This document shows positions 7,468-15,896 of a DNA stretch of 24,483 bases, one piece after another. Location: NCBI GenBank assembly GCA_945907335.1, contig CAMDSU010000005.1, forward strand, positions 1 to 24,483. Direction: 5' to 3'. The stretch's first letter is position 1. The number at the start of each line of letters is the position of its first letter. The stretch is from Bordetella parapertussis. Lineage in GTDB: Bacteria > Pseudomonadota > Gammaproteobacteria > Burkholderiales > Burkholderiaceae_C. The notes under the pieces were generated by a model. That model made no database searches. It had not been told where the DNA came from and worked only from the letters and a program-made list of their open reading frames with translations. The translations under genes were made by a program, and so were the position numbers.

Positions 7468-9141
7468 ATGCGAAGTGATATTGAAATTGCCCAAGCAGCC
7501 ACCCTTCAACGTGTTGCCGAATTAGCGCACAGTTACCTAGGTATTTCAGACGAGCATTTGTATGCCTACGGGCATCACAAAGCCAAACTTTCTCTGAAAT
7601 ACATTGAAACATTGCCTGCTCGAAAAAGCAGCAAATTGGTACTGGTCACCGCCATTTCACCCACGCCCGCTGGCGAGGGCAAGACCACCACCACGGTCGG
7701 TTTGGGTGATGCACTTTGCAAAATCGGAAAAAAAAGTTTGATATGTTTACGTGAGCCATCTTTAGGGCCTGTGTTTGGAATGAAGGGTGGCGCAACCGGT
7801 GGTGGCATGGCCCAAGTTGTGCCCATGGAAGATATCAATTTGCATTTCACAGGAGACTTCGGTGCCATAGGGTTGGCCCACAACCTCTTGTCGGCTATGT
7901 TGGACAACCACATTCACCATGGCAATGCGTTGAACATAGACACCCGACGCATCAGCTGGAAACGTGTCATAGACATGAATGACCGTGCTTTGCGTCAAAT
8001 GGTGGTCGGGTTAGGTGGTACTGCCAACAGTGTCCCGCGCGAAGATGGATTTGACATTGTGGTTGCCTCCGAAGTAATGGCAATTTTTTGTCTCGCCACC
8101 AGTTTGTCAGATTTGAAGCAGCGCTTGGGTCGTATCGTGGTTGGCTACAACACATCTGGCGCACCTGTGCTGGCCAGTGACCTCCAAGCGCACGGCGCAA
8201 TGGCGGCACTTTTGAAAGATGCCCTGGCACCCAATATTGCACAGACCTTAGAAAATAATTTAGCGTTTATTCACGGTGGTCCTTTTGCCAATATTGCGCA
8301 CGGTTGTAATTCTGTGATTGCCACTGCCACCGCCAGCAAGTTGGCAGATTACGTCGTCACAGAAGCCGGTTTCGGGGCTGACCTCGGGGCAGAAAAATTC
8401 ATCGATATCAAATGCAGAAAGTCTGGCCTGCAGCCGTCGGCTGTGGTGCTCGTGGCTACTGTGCGAGCCCTCAAATACCATGGTGGCGTTGCCGTCAAAG
8501 ATTTAGCGGCTGAGAATTTGCCTGCACTAGAAAAAGGCATGGTGAATTTGCAAAAGCATTTGCACAATATCCGCACCCATTACGGGTTGCCGTGTGTGGT
8601 TGCCATCAACCACCGCACCGAAGACACTGCCGCCGAAATCGCTATGTTGGAAAAAGCCTGTGCCCAATACGGCGCCAAAGTGGTGGTTGCCAAGCATTGG
8701 GCGAATGGCGGGGCAGGGGCGGTTGATCTGGCGCATGTGGTGGTGGATTTATGCGAGCAGTCCAACCAGTTCCAATTTGTTTACGACGAAAAAGACAGTT
8801 TGTGGGACAAGGCACAAGCTGTGGCGCAAAAGATTTACGGCGCACAAGGGATTTCTGCAGATGCCAAGGCCAAAAATTTAATTGATAAATTGCAAGAGCA
8901 GGGCTATGGCCACTATCCTATTTGCATTGCCAAAACCCAATATTCTTTTTCGACCGATGCAAAAGCATTGGGTGCACCTACTGGCCACACGCTGCACATT
9001 CGCGAAGTGAGATTGGCCGCTGGGGCTGAATTTGTGGTGATGGTGTGTGGCGATGTCATGACCATGCCGGGGTTGCCAAAAGTGCCCTCCGCGCATGCGA
9101 TTGACATCGACGACGCGGGAAACATTGTGGGTTTGTTTTAG
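7468..9141 (+). CDS. fhs: formate-tetrahydrofolate ligase
   Basis: A cytosolic ATP-dependent enzyme joining formate to tetrahydrofolate to give 10-formyl-THF for one-carbon metabolism. Its 557 residues match the normal family length. The nucleotide loop [18 protein letters not shown] lies at about 66-83. [21 protein letters not shown] and [13 protein letters not shown] are family signatures, and the C-terminus has [15 protein letters not shown] 7468 gives the usual N-terminus [11 protein letters not shown] although no Shine-Dalgarno is visible. The TAG stop is 8 bp before the peroxidase gene, and AGGA at 9140-9143 serves that next gene, so the two are likely co-transcribed. Confidence 0.97.
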   Translation: MRSDIEIAQAATLQRVAELAHSYLGISDEHLYAYGHHKAKLSLKYIETLPARKSSKLVLVTAISPTPAGEGKTTTTVGLGDALCKIGKKSLICLREPSLGPVFGMKGGATGGGMAQVVPMEDINLHFTGDFGAIGLAHNLLSAMLDNHIHHGNALNIDTRRISWKRVIDMNDRALRQMVVGLGGTANSVPREDGFDIVVASEVMAIFCLATSLSDLKQRLGRIVVGYNTSGAPVLASDLQAHGAMAALLKDALAPNIAQTLENNLAFIHGGPFANIAHGCNSVIATATASKLADYVVTEAGFGADLGAEKFIDIKCRKSGLQPSAVVLVATVRALKYHGGVAVKDLAAENLPALEKGMVNLQKHLHNIRTHYGLPCVVAINHRTEDTAAEIAMLEKACAQYGAKVVVAKHWANGGAGAVDLAHVVVDLCEQSNQFQFVYDEKDSLWDKAQAVAQKIYGAQGISADAKAKNLIDKLQEQGYGHYPICIAKTQYSFSTDAKALGAPTGHTLHIREVRLAAGAEFVVMVCGDVMTMPGLPKVPSAHAIDIDDAGNIVGLF

Positions 9142-9149
9142 GAATAGCT

Positions 9150-10223
9150 ATGAGTCAGTCAAAAAAGTGGGTGTGGGTGTCTGCGATGTTTTGTGCGGTA
9201 CTTGCTGCGTCATTGACAGTGCCGTTGTCTGCGTCATCAAACAACGATGACACGGCACTGATCAGCAAAGCCAATACTTTGTTCAAACCGCTTCCTGTGA
9301 CGGATGCGCTTGAAAACAATGAATTCACACCGCTTCGTGTGGCGCTTGGCAAAGCCTTGTTTTACGAAACCCGTGTGTCTTCGGATGGACGGCTGGGTTG
9401 TGCCACATGCCACAACGCTGCTTACCATGGCGCTGACGCGTTGGCATTGTCTGTGGGCATACATGGGAAAGTGCTTCCCCGAAATGCTCCCACCGTGTTC
9501 AACACTTCTTTGCTAGTTGCCCAGCACTACGGTGGCAACCGCGTCTCGGTAGAAGACCAAGCGTTCAAATCATTGCTTAGTCCAGTGGCCTACGGCAACA
9601 CCTCCAATGAACAGGTTGAGATGAAACTCACCAAATTGGGCTACGCCCCGCTTTTCAAAGCGGCCTATCCCTCTGATGCCAAACCGGTCAGTGTGGAGAA
9701 CTGGAGCAAGGCCATCGGTGCATTTGAAAGAACACTGATGACGCCCGCACCTTTTGACCGTTTCTTAAAAGGCGATGCAAACGCATTGACAAAAACCGCC
9801 AAACTGGGATTAGAGAAATTCATCAGTACCGGCTGCGCTGGTTGTCACAACGGCGTGGTTGTTGGCGGCCAAACCTACCAAAAATTTGGCATCACCCAAG
9901 ACTACTGGTTGGTCACTGGCAGCACGCCCAAAGACGCGTTCAAGGGTTACGACAAAGGCCGTTTCCATGACACCAAAAATGAAGCGGACGCCTTCATGTT
10001 CAAGGTGCCTCAATTGCGAAATGTGGCTGCTACTGCGCCATTTTTTCACGACGGTTCTGTCGAGACATTGCCGCAAGCCGTCAAAGTCATGGCGCAGTTG
10101 CAATTGGGCAAACAATTGTCAGACGAAGATGTGTCGCATATTGTGAGTTTCTTAGAAGCATTGACTGGTGATGTTCCTTCTGACTTTGCAAAAGTCCCAC
10201 AACTGCCTGCTGCTCCCCATTGA
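9150..10223 (+). CDS. periplasmic di-heme cytochrome c peroxidase
   Basis: A 357-residue exported di-heme enzyme of the bacterial cytochrome c peroxidase/MauG family, which reduces hydrogen peroxide or carries out related oxidations in the periplasm. A signal peptide spans about 1-30 (hydrophobic segment AMFCAVLAASLTVPLSAS). Two c-type heme sites are C84-A-T-C87-H88 and C229-A-G-C232-H233. The motif KVPQLRNVAATAPFFHDGS lies at about 285-303, with M283 near it as a possible axial ligand. It starts 8 bp after fhs with AGGA six bases upstream. It could be a true peroxidase or a MauG-like oxidase; the sequence alone does not settle this. Confidence 0.92.
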   Translation: MSQSKKWVWVSAMFCAVLAASLTVPLSASSNNDDTALISKANTLFKPLPVTDALENNEFTPLRVALGKALFYETRVSSDGRLGCATCHNAAYHGADALALSVGIHGKVLPRNAPTVFNTSLLVAQHYGGNRVSVEDQAFKSLLSPVAYGNTSNEQVEMKLTKLGYAPLFKAAYPSDAKPVSVENWSKAIGAFERTLMTPAPFDRFLKGDANALTKTAKLGLEKFISTGCAGCHNGVVVGGQTYQKFGITQDYWLVTGSTPKDAFKGYDKGRFHDTKNEADAFMFKVPQLRNVAATAPFFHDGSVETLPQAVKVMAQLQLGKQLSDEDVSHIVSFLEALTGDVPSDFAKVPQLPAAPH

Positions 10224-10230
10224 TTTTTTT

Positions 10231-10659
10231 GTGAGCCACAAACGCATTCAAACAGGCTACGTTTTTTCGCCAAAGTGTTGGCTGATGGGTGTTGCATTGT
10301 GTCTTCACACACTTGCAGCTGCACAGTGGTCCTATTTGTCAAGTTCAGATGGTGATACGGTTTTGTTGGATCGCGGCTCTTTGGTTCAGAACAAAAACAG
10401 AAATTCCACCATTTGGATGTTGACCAACTTTGGCTCCCCAACCGCACAAAATGTATTGTCTGTCGCCAAATGGATCGAGTTTGACTGTGACCGCAACAAA
10501 TACAGATACCTTGCGGTGTATGGTTACGAAGGACAAATGCAAACCGGTGCCAGACTGATAGATATGTCCAAAGTTACCCAATGGGACAAAGTCAGTTACG
10601 GTAGTTTGATTAAAAATATCCAACTCATTGCCTGCCTGCGCGGGCCGCTGCTCAGATAA
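10231..10659 (+). CDS. small exported protein, adhesin-E-like
   Basis: A small secreted protein (142 residues from GTG 10231) resembling the surface-adhesin E domain family (Adhesin_E). The mature part has AQWSYLSSSDGDTVLLDR, then IWMLTNFGSP and WIEFDCDRNKYRYLAVYGYEG, with a beta-rich pattern. The start is uncertain: GTG 10231 gives a positively charged n-region and a hydrophobic stretch WLMGVALCLHTLAAA; ATG 10285 would leave a very short signal, and GTG 10168 or ATG 10171 would overlap the peroxidase gene. None has a good ribosome site. It is most probably co-transcribed with the peroxidase gene. Function unknown. Confidence 0.65.
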   Translation: MSHKRIQTGYVFSPKCWLMGVALCLHTLAAAQWSYLSSSDGDTVLLDRGSLVQNKNRNSTIWMLTNFGSPTAQNVLSVAKWIEFDCDRNKYRYLAVYGYEGQMQTGARLIDMSKVTQWDKVSYGSLIKNIQLIACLRGPLLR

Positions 10660-10672
10660 AAAAAGTAACACC

Positions 10673-11554
10673 ATGGACATGCAATTTGTAGAAACCTCCT
10701 TGCTTCGAATTGGTTACAGGGAGTGGAACCCGAAAGGTGCTCAAACCATTGTGTTGGCCCATGGCTGGCCAGACAGCATTCGTTGCTGGCACCATGTGGT
10801 CCCCGATTTGGTGCAAGCGGGTTATCGGGTAGTTGCTCCCGCGCTGCGGGGTTTTTTACCGACAACTTTTTTGTCTGACTCAACCCTGCGCACCGGCCAA
10901 TTGTCTGCATTAGGGCGTGACATGGTGGAGTTTGTGCAAGCGCTGAACTTGCATCAACCCGTGTTGGTGGGTCATGACTGGGGCGCTCGTGCGGTGGCCA
11001 ACGCTTGTGGTTTGGCCCCCGGAATTGCCAGCCATATGGTGTTGATCTCTGTGGGCTATGGCACGAATGATCCCTTGCAGTCATTGAGCATGGAACAAAC
11101 CCAGTTGTATTGGTACCACTGGTTCATGGCAACTGAAAGAGGCCAGCGCACTGTAAGAGCCGAAGGCAAGGCATTTGCCCAACGCATGTGGGACACCTGG
11201 GCGCCGACCGGTTGGTATTTGCCTGATGAATTTGAACAAACAGCCATGGCCTTCAATACGCCTGATTGGGCAGAGGTAACCTTGCATTCATACCAACACC
11301 GTTGGGGGCATGCAGCGCCAGACTTGTATTACGCGCAGGATGAAAAAGCTTTGCATCCCGCGCCTGTATTAGACGTTGCTACTTTGATGCTGCACGGGGC
11401 TGTAGATGGTGTCAGTCTGCCTGCAACATCAGCGAATAAAGAGAAATTTTTCAGTGGTCGCTACGAGAGATACCTGTTGCCCGGCGTGGGACATTTCCCG
11501 CAAAGGGAAACGCCTGCCAAAGTGGCGCAGGCTATTTTGAACTTCTTGGGCTGA
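10673..11554 (+). CDS. alpha/beta hydrolase, epoxide-hydrolase type
   Basis: A cytosolic alpha/beta hydrolase of 293 residues. The oxyanion motif HGWP is at 30-33 and the nucleophile elbow GHDWG has D102. D245 (HGAVDG) and H274 (PGVGHFP) complete the likely triad. An Asp nucleophile with HGWP and cap-domain tyrosines (LYWYHW, about 145-150) favours epoxide hydrolase; a dehalogenase is the main alternative. ATG 10673 is taken as start, with ATG 10679 equally possible since no clear Shine-Dalgarno is seen. It lies 13 bp after the adhesin-like gene. Its stop codon directly abuts the stop of the convergent ParA gene. Confidence 0.85.
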   Translation: MDMQFVETSLLRIGYREWNPKGAQTIVLAHGWPDSIRCWHHVVPDLVQAGYRVVAPALRGFLPTTFLSDSTLRTGQLSALGRDMVEFVQALNLHQPVLVGHDWGARAVANACGLAPGIASHMVLISVGYGTNDPLQSLSMEQTQLYWYHWFMATERGQRTVRAEGKAFAQRMWDTWAPTGWYLPDEFEQTAMAFNTPDWAEVTLHSYQHRWGHAAPDLYYAQDEKALHPAPVLDVATLMLHGAVDGVSLPATSANKEKFFSGRYERYLLPGVGHFPQRETPAKVAQAILNFLG

Positions 11555-12178
11555 TCAGCTCTCTAGCCAATCGCAGATCACTTGCCACTGCTGTAAGTCT
11601 TTTTCAACTTTGCCCGGCGTGATATCAAACATGCTGAGTCCGTGCGCTGCCAAATGCAAATAGTATTGGGTGTCGCGTAAAAAGCCCACGATGGGTACAT
11701 CTAATTTGTCCATGAATTCGCGTAATTTATTGGCAGCGATGGTTCGTTCGTCAACCCGCATCCCAATGATGCCGAGTTTGGTTTTCGTGGTTTTAGTGAT
11801 CTCGCGAACTTGCGTGATGAAGGCTTGTGCGGCGTACATGTCAAAAATGCTGGGCATGATGGGGATCAGCAACTTGTCAGCACGACTAACGACTTCCTTG
11901 AAGCGCCAACCCCCTAAGCCTCCAGGAGTATCAATGACAACGTGGGTGGTTCCTCGTGGTGGTTTGGCAGTTAAAACCAAATCTGCCTGCAATTCCCAAG
12001 TGGCTATTTTGGTAGCCCCGGTAGGTCTTAAATCGAGCCAAAGTTTTGAAGATTGCTGGACATCCGCATCGCCCAACATGACCAAATGGCCGCGCGAAGC
12101 AAAAAACCCTGCCACATTCGTAGACAGGGTGGATTTTCCGGATCCCCCTTTGGGGTTGGCAATCACAATCACTGGCAT
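11555..12178 (-). CDS. orphan ParA/MinD-type ATPase
   Basis: A 207-residue ATPase of the ParA/MinD superfamily. The deviant Walker A is PKGGSGKST with the signature lysine K10 and K15 near the N-terminus. Walker B-like HVVIDTPGGLGG and the motif LLIPIMPSIFDM follow. It lacks the N-terminal DNA-binding domain of larger plasmid ParA proteins, and no parB or parS is present, so it may position a cellular cargo rather than segregate DNA (inference). Its ATG overlaps almost completely with the stop of the upstream lipoprotein gene (TGATATG), which implies translational coupling. It ends exactly against the hydrolase gene. Confidence 0.9.
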   Translation of the reverse strand: MPVIVIANPKGGSGKSTLSTNVAGFFASRGHLVMLGDADVQQSSKLWLDLRPTGATKIATWELQADLVLTAKPPRGTTHVVIDTPGGLGGWRFKEVVSRADKLLIPIMPSIFDMYAAQAFITQVREITKTTKTKLGIIGMRVDERTIAANKLREFMDKLDVPIVGFLRDTQYYLHLAAHGLSMFDITPGKVEKDLQQWQVICDWLES

Positions 12179-12179
12179 A

Positions 12180-12869
12180 TCAAGACAAATCCCAACCTTT
12201 GCTGTTTCTGCAATAAGTCAATGCTTGGTTATACAAGATTTGGCCTGATTGGTTGCCCTTGACGGATAAAAGGTAGCTTCTAAAAGGCATCATATCGGTG
12301 GATCGTGCGCAGTCCAATCCGCGTCCAAGTTCGCCATTGAAATGGAGCACAGCACGGCCTGTGGCTTGAACCCGCTTAAACGATGCACCCAAAAATGCCA
12401 CGGCGCAAGCAGATTCGCACAACTGGCCTTCGGTCACTACCAGTTCGATGGACTGTGTTTTGAACCATTGCCCCACTTGCATACCAAGGGCTAACTCGCC
12501 TTGGGCAGAGTTCATATAGACGGGAGAAACAGCACGACTGCCATTTTTTCTGACGCAAGGTTTGATGTTTTGCACCAAACCACCCATCGCAGCCACGGCA
12601 CTGCTGTCAAGAAAACCAGAAAATTCGACAAATTCCAAATAGCCCGACATGCATTCCGGATAACGCAATCTGCTGTGGCGTGTTTCAAAACGCTCGCCCT
12701 GAACAGAACTGATCAATTGGACTTGAGAGGCCGGGTAACCATAGTTGTTGGAACCCAAAACCACATGAAAGGGAGTAGCTTCCTGGGTGCTGAGAGGCGG
12801 GGGTGCGGCACATCCCGCGATGGCAAACAGCACCAAAACAAGGAATCGTTGCGTAATTGAAGTCTTCAT
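12180..12869 (-). CDS. putative lipoprotein, COG3904-like periplasmic protein
   Basis: A 229-residue protein with a lipoprotein signal (FLVLVLFAIAGC, lipobox cysteine C20), so it is probably anchored in an envelope membrane. The mature part has FVEFSGFLDSSAVAAMG, VSPVYMNSAQGELALGMQVG and GQLCESACAVAFLGA, then GRAVLHFNGE. This order recalls the predicted periplasmic proteins of COG3904, which have a ClpP/crotonase-like fold, but the match is by eye and a catalytic role is unproven. Six cysteines in the mature part may form disulfides. AAGG six bases before the ATG is a fair ribosome site. It is coupled to the downstream ParA gene by TGATATG. Confidence 0.75.
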   Translation of the reverse strand: MKTSITQRFLVLVLFAIAGCAAPPPLSTQEATPFHVVLGSNNYGYPASQVQLISSVQGERFETRHSRLRYPECMSGYLEFVEFSGFLDSSAVAAMGGLVQNIKPCVRKNGSRAVSPVYMNSAQGELALGMQVGQWFKTQSIELVVTEGQLCESACAVAFLGASFKRVQATGRAVLHFNGELGRGLDCARSTDMMPFRSYLLSVKGNQSGQILYNQALTYCRNSKGWDLS

Positions 12870-12941
12870 GGGTGGCCTTGAGAGATAAATGGGCGAACTT
12901 TCATCTCAAGAGGGTCGACAAAAGATGGACAAACTTGAGAC

Positions 12942-12973
12942 GTGACAACCGCCCAATGCAGGGCGGTTGTCAC
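12942..12973. terminator. perfect 13-bp hairpin downstream of lactate permease
   Basis: GTGACAACCGCCC (12942-12954) pairs perfectly with GGGCGGTTGTCAC (12961-12973) around a 6-nt loop. It starts seven bases after the permease stop on the minus strand. The stem is very stable, but no T run follows on either strand, so it may stop transcription only with help or protect the 3' end of the permease mRNA. Confidence 0.55.
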
Positions 12974-12979
12974 CAAGCT

Positions 12980-14641
12980 TCAGTGAACCACCATCAAGGT
13001 AAAGGGGAACACATACGCTTGCAAGGTCACCAAAATACCGACAAGACAAGCCAAGGCAATGGAATGGAAGAACACATAGCGCAGGATATCGCCTTCGTGG
13101 TTGAACCAGCGAGTGGCGGTAGAAGCCACCACAATCGACTGAGCATCAATCATCTTGCCCATGACGCCGCCGGAACTGTTGGCCGCACCCATCAGGTTGG
13201 GTGAAAGGCCAAGTTGTTCGGCAGCCACTTTTTGCATGCCTCCAAACAACACGTTGGATGCCGTGTCTGAACCCGTGAGGGCCACGCCTAACCAGCCCAT
13301 GAGCGTGCCGAAAAATGGATAGAAAACACCCGTGTTTGCAAAAGCCAGCCCGAGCGTGGTGTCAGTGCCTGAATAACGGGTGAGGTATCCCAAGGCCAAC
13401 ATCAAAACGATGGTTAACAAAGAGTAACGAACCAACCACACGGTGCTGAAAAATATACGTACCATGGTCAGTGGGTTGTACTTCATGACCAAGCCGCCCA
13501 CAATGGCGGAGAGCAAAATCCCCGTGCCTGTTGAAGACAACAGGTTGAGTGTGTAAATGGCGCTCTCAAGTTTTGGAACCGGAACCACTGGGGGCATTTT
13601 TTGAATCAAATTGTGAAGTCCTGCCAAGGCGAACTCAGGCGCAAAAATGCTGTTCAGCCAAGCCTTGACTGGTGGCAAACCCCAAATAAATATGAATACG
13701 GTCAGAATGGCCCAAGGTGTCCACGCACGGATCAAGTCAGCACGTGAATGTTGGGTAATCGCCCGCGCGGGCTGGGCTTGACCACCATCATTTTCATGGC
13801 CTTTGAGAGAGACTGACGTCCAAATAGTTTTGGGTTGCCACACACGCAAAAAACCAACCAGACAAGACATGCTTACAACGGCAGCAATGATGTCAACCAA
13901 TTCTGGGCCGATGTAATTTGAGACCAAAAATTGCATGATGGCAAAACTCGCACCAGTCACCAAAATGGCTGGCCAAATGTCCCACATCGCTCGGCGTCCA
14001 GCAAATGCCCAAATCAGCCAAAAGGGCACCAGCAAAGAGAAGAAAGGCAACTGGCGGCCAACCATCATTGAAACTTCCATGGCGTCATAGCCATGGACTT
14101 TCGCCAAGGTGATGATGGGTGTACCCAACGCACCAAAAGCTACCGGTGCGGTGTTTGCAATCAGCGACAAACCAGAGGCGGCCAACGGGGAGAAACCCAA
14201 ACCGATCAAGATGGCAGCGGTGACAGCCACAGGCGTGCCAAATCCAGCGGCACCTTCAAAAAATGCACCGAATGCAAATGCAATCAACAACAGTTGCAAG
14301 CGACGGTCTTCCGTGATGCCGGCAATTGAGTCTTGCAATATTTTGAAGCTGCCATTTTGTTCGGTGAGTTGGTGCAAAAAAATAATGTTTAAAACAATCC
14401 AGCCAATGGGCAACAAGCCTGTGAGGCCACCATATAAAGCGGCATTGGCGGCCATCTCGGAAGGCATGCCATAGACCACGATGGCGATTACCAAAGCAGC
14501 GAGCAAACCTAATCCGGCAGCAACGTGCGCTTTCATGTGGAAGAATCCCAACCCAGCCAGCATCACTACTACCGGTATTGCAGCCAGCAATGTTGAAAAA
14601 AACATATTGCCTAATGGGTCGTATATTTGTTGCCAGGTCAT
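12980..14641 (-). CDS. lldP: L-lactate permease family transporter
   Basis: A polytopic inner-membrane carrier of 553 residues, within the normal range of the LctP family, importing L-lactate or related 2-hydroxy acids with protons. Many hydrophobic segments are visible across the length. The family signatures are GAFFEGAAGFGTPVAV, LIANTAPVAFGALGTPI and LTGSDTASNVLFG, with GAANSSGGVMGKMI near the C-terminus. ATG 14641 is chosen because GGAG lies eight bases upstream and it gives the typical N-terminus MTWQQIYDPLGN; the frame stays open to 14689. It is transcribed divergently from the acyl-CoA dehydrogenase with a 79-bp shared spacer. No lactate dehydrogenase gene is present nearby. Confidence 0.93.
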   Translation of the reverse strand: MTWQQIYDPLGNMFFSTLLAAIPVVVMLAGLGFFHMKAHVAAGLGLLAALVIAIVVYGMPSEMAANAALYGGLTGLLPIGWIVLNIIFLHQLTEQNGSFKILQDSIAGITEDRRLQLLLIAFAFGAFFEGAAGFGTPVAVTAAILIGLGFSPLAASGLSLIANTAPVAFGALGTPIITLAKVHGYDAMEVSMMVGRQLPFFSLLVPFWLIWAFAGRRAMWDIWPAILVTGASFAIMQFLVSNYIGPELVDIIAAVVSMSCLVGFLRVWQPKTIWTSVSLKGHENDGGQAQPARAITQHSRADLIRAWTPWAILTVFIFIWGLPPVKAWLNSIFAPEFALAGLHNLIQKMPPVVPVPKLESAIYTLNLLSSTGTGILLSAIVGGLVMKYNPLTMVRIFFSTVWLVRYSLLTIVLMLALGYLTRYSGTDTTLGLAFANTGVFYPFFGTLMGWLGVALTGSDTASNVLFGGMQKVAAEQLGLSPNLMGAANSSGGVMGKMIDAQSIVVASTATRWFNHEGDILRYVFFHSIALACLVGILVTLQAYVFPFTLMVVH

Positions 14642-14669
14642 CGGGGTAACTCCAAAACTGAAACAGAAA

Positions 14670-14675
14670 ATTATA
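14670..14675 (-). promoter_or_regulatory. candidate -10 box for lactate permease
   Basis: TATAAT on the minus strand, 28 bases before the permease ATG, in the divergent spacer. The -35 position holds only weak matches, so the assignment rests on one perfect hexamer in a suitable place. Confidence 0.35.
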
Positions 14676-14720
14676 GGAAGATCGGCCACAGGGTTTTCCC
14701 ATGGTAGATAAAAGGGTCAC

Positions 14721-15884
14721 ATGATTGAAAGAAGCCTATTTAGCGCCGATCACGACGCATTTCGAGACAGTTTTCGCCGCTTCATGCATGCGGAAATTGC
14801 ACCCCATCATGCTTCTTGGGAGCAGCAGGGTTTTGTGGACAAAGCCGTATGGAAAAAAGCCGGTACCTTGGGTTTTTTGAACATGAGCATGCCGGCCGAA
14901 TATGGCGGAGCCGATGCAGACAAATTATTTTCAGTGGTACAAATTGAAGAGCTCAGCGCAGCCGGCTACACGGGCATAGGTTATGGCTTGCATTCTGAAA
15001 TTGTTTCTCCTTACCTTTTGCATTACGGTAGTCACGAGCAAAAGCAAAGGTATCTGCCCCAGTTGTCGTCTGGCGACATGGTGGGCGCCATTGCCATGAC
15101 AGAGCCCTCTGCCGGCAGCGATTTGCAAGGCATCAAGACCACTGCATTGCAGCAGCCTGATGGTGGTTTTTTACTCAATGGCAGCAAGACTTACATCACC
15201 AATGGATGGCATTCTGATTTAGTGATTGTGGTGGCCAAAACCCATCCATCCGCCGGCGCCAAAGGCACCAGTTTGTTCTTGGTTGCTGCCGATATGCCAG
15301 GATTCACCAAAGGCAAACCTTTGCACAAATTGGGTTTGAAGGCGCAAGACACTTGTGAATTATTTTTCGACAACGTTCGATTGCCTGCAGACAGTTTGCT
15401 GGGCGGCGTCGATTACTTGAACCGCGGATTTATTTGTTTGATGGAACAACTCCCGTGGGAGCGCTTGCAAATTGCCATTGGCGCGGTGGCCGCCTCACAA
15501 GCAGCGATTCACTGGACGCTTGACTTCGTCAAACAGCGTCAAGTATTTGGTCAATCGGTAGCCGCATTCCAAAACACTCGTTTCACATTGGCAGAGTTGC
15601 AAACAGAAGTTCAGATCGCCCAAGTGTTTGTGGACAAATGCACCGAACTGCTTTTACAGGACAAACTCGATACAGCCACCGCCAGCATGGCCAAATACTG
15701 GACCACCGATTTGCAATGCAAAGTCATGGACGAGTGCGTGCAGTTACACGGCGGAAGCGGCTATATGTGGGAATACCCAATCACACGTGCTTATGCGGAT
15801 GCAAGGGTGCAAAGAATATATGGCGGAACCAACGAAATCATGAAAGAAGTCATCACCCGTAGCATGGGTTTGGGCACCAAATAA
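14721..15884 (+). CDS. acyl-CoA dehydrogenase
   Basis: A FAD flavoenzyme of 387 residues that introduces the alpha-beta double bond in acyl-CoA. Family segments are AMTEPSAGSDLQGIKTTA (about 125-142), the FAD/substrate region LNGSKTYITNG and the C-terminal QRIYGGTNEIMKEV. The position used as catalytic Glu in medium-chain enzymes is G369 here. E247 in LPWERLQ matches the alternative catalytic base of long-chain and isovaleryl-CoA dehydrogenases. This points to that subgroup, but the chain length preferred is not determined. AGGGT lies a few bases upstream of ATG 14721. It is divergent from the lactate permease and ends 12 bp from the convergent Nudix gene. Confidence 0.93.
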   Translation: MIERSLFSADHDAFRDSFRRFMHAEIAPHHASWEQQGFVDKAVWKKAGTLGFLNMSMPAEYGGADADKLFSVVQIEELSAAGYTGIGYGLHSEIVSPYLLHYGSHEQKQRYLPQLSSGDMVGAIAMTEPSAGSDLQGIKTTALQQPDGGFLLNGSKTYITNGWHSDLVIVVAKTHPSAGAKGTSLFLVAADMPGFTKGKPLHKLGLKAQDTCELFFDNVRLPADSLLGGVDYLNRGFICLMEQLPWERLQIAIGAVAASQAAIHWTLDFVKQRQVFGQSVAAFQNTRFTLAELQTEVQIAQVFVDKCTELLLQDKLDTATASMAKYWTTDLQCKVMDECVQLHGGSGYMWEYPITRAYADARVQRIYGGTNEIMKEVITRSMGLGTK

Positions 15885-15896
15885 ATCCGATAGTTA

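Noticed and set aside
7311..7502. N-terminal extension of the PEBP-family gene
   Set aside because: The shorter start has AGGAG at proper spacing and an immediate signal peptide; the extension overlaps the start of fhs.
10596..11084. Minus-strand frame of 162 residues opposite the hydrolase
   Set aside because: The plus strand encodes a complete alpha/beta hydrolase with its triad; the minus frame is low-complexity and Pro/Cys/His-rich.
12857..13204. Plus-strand frame opposite the permease end
   Set aside because: It is antisense to a conserved membrane protein and spans a strong hairpin; no protein family is recognised.
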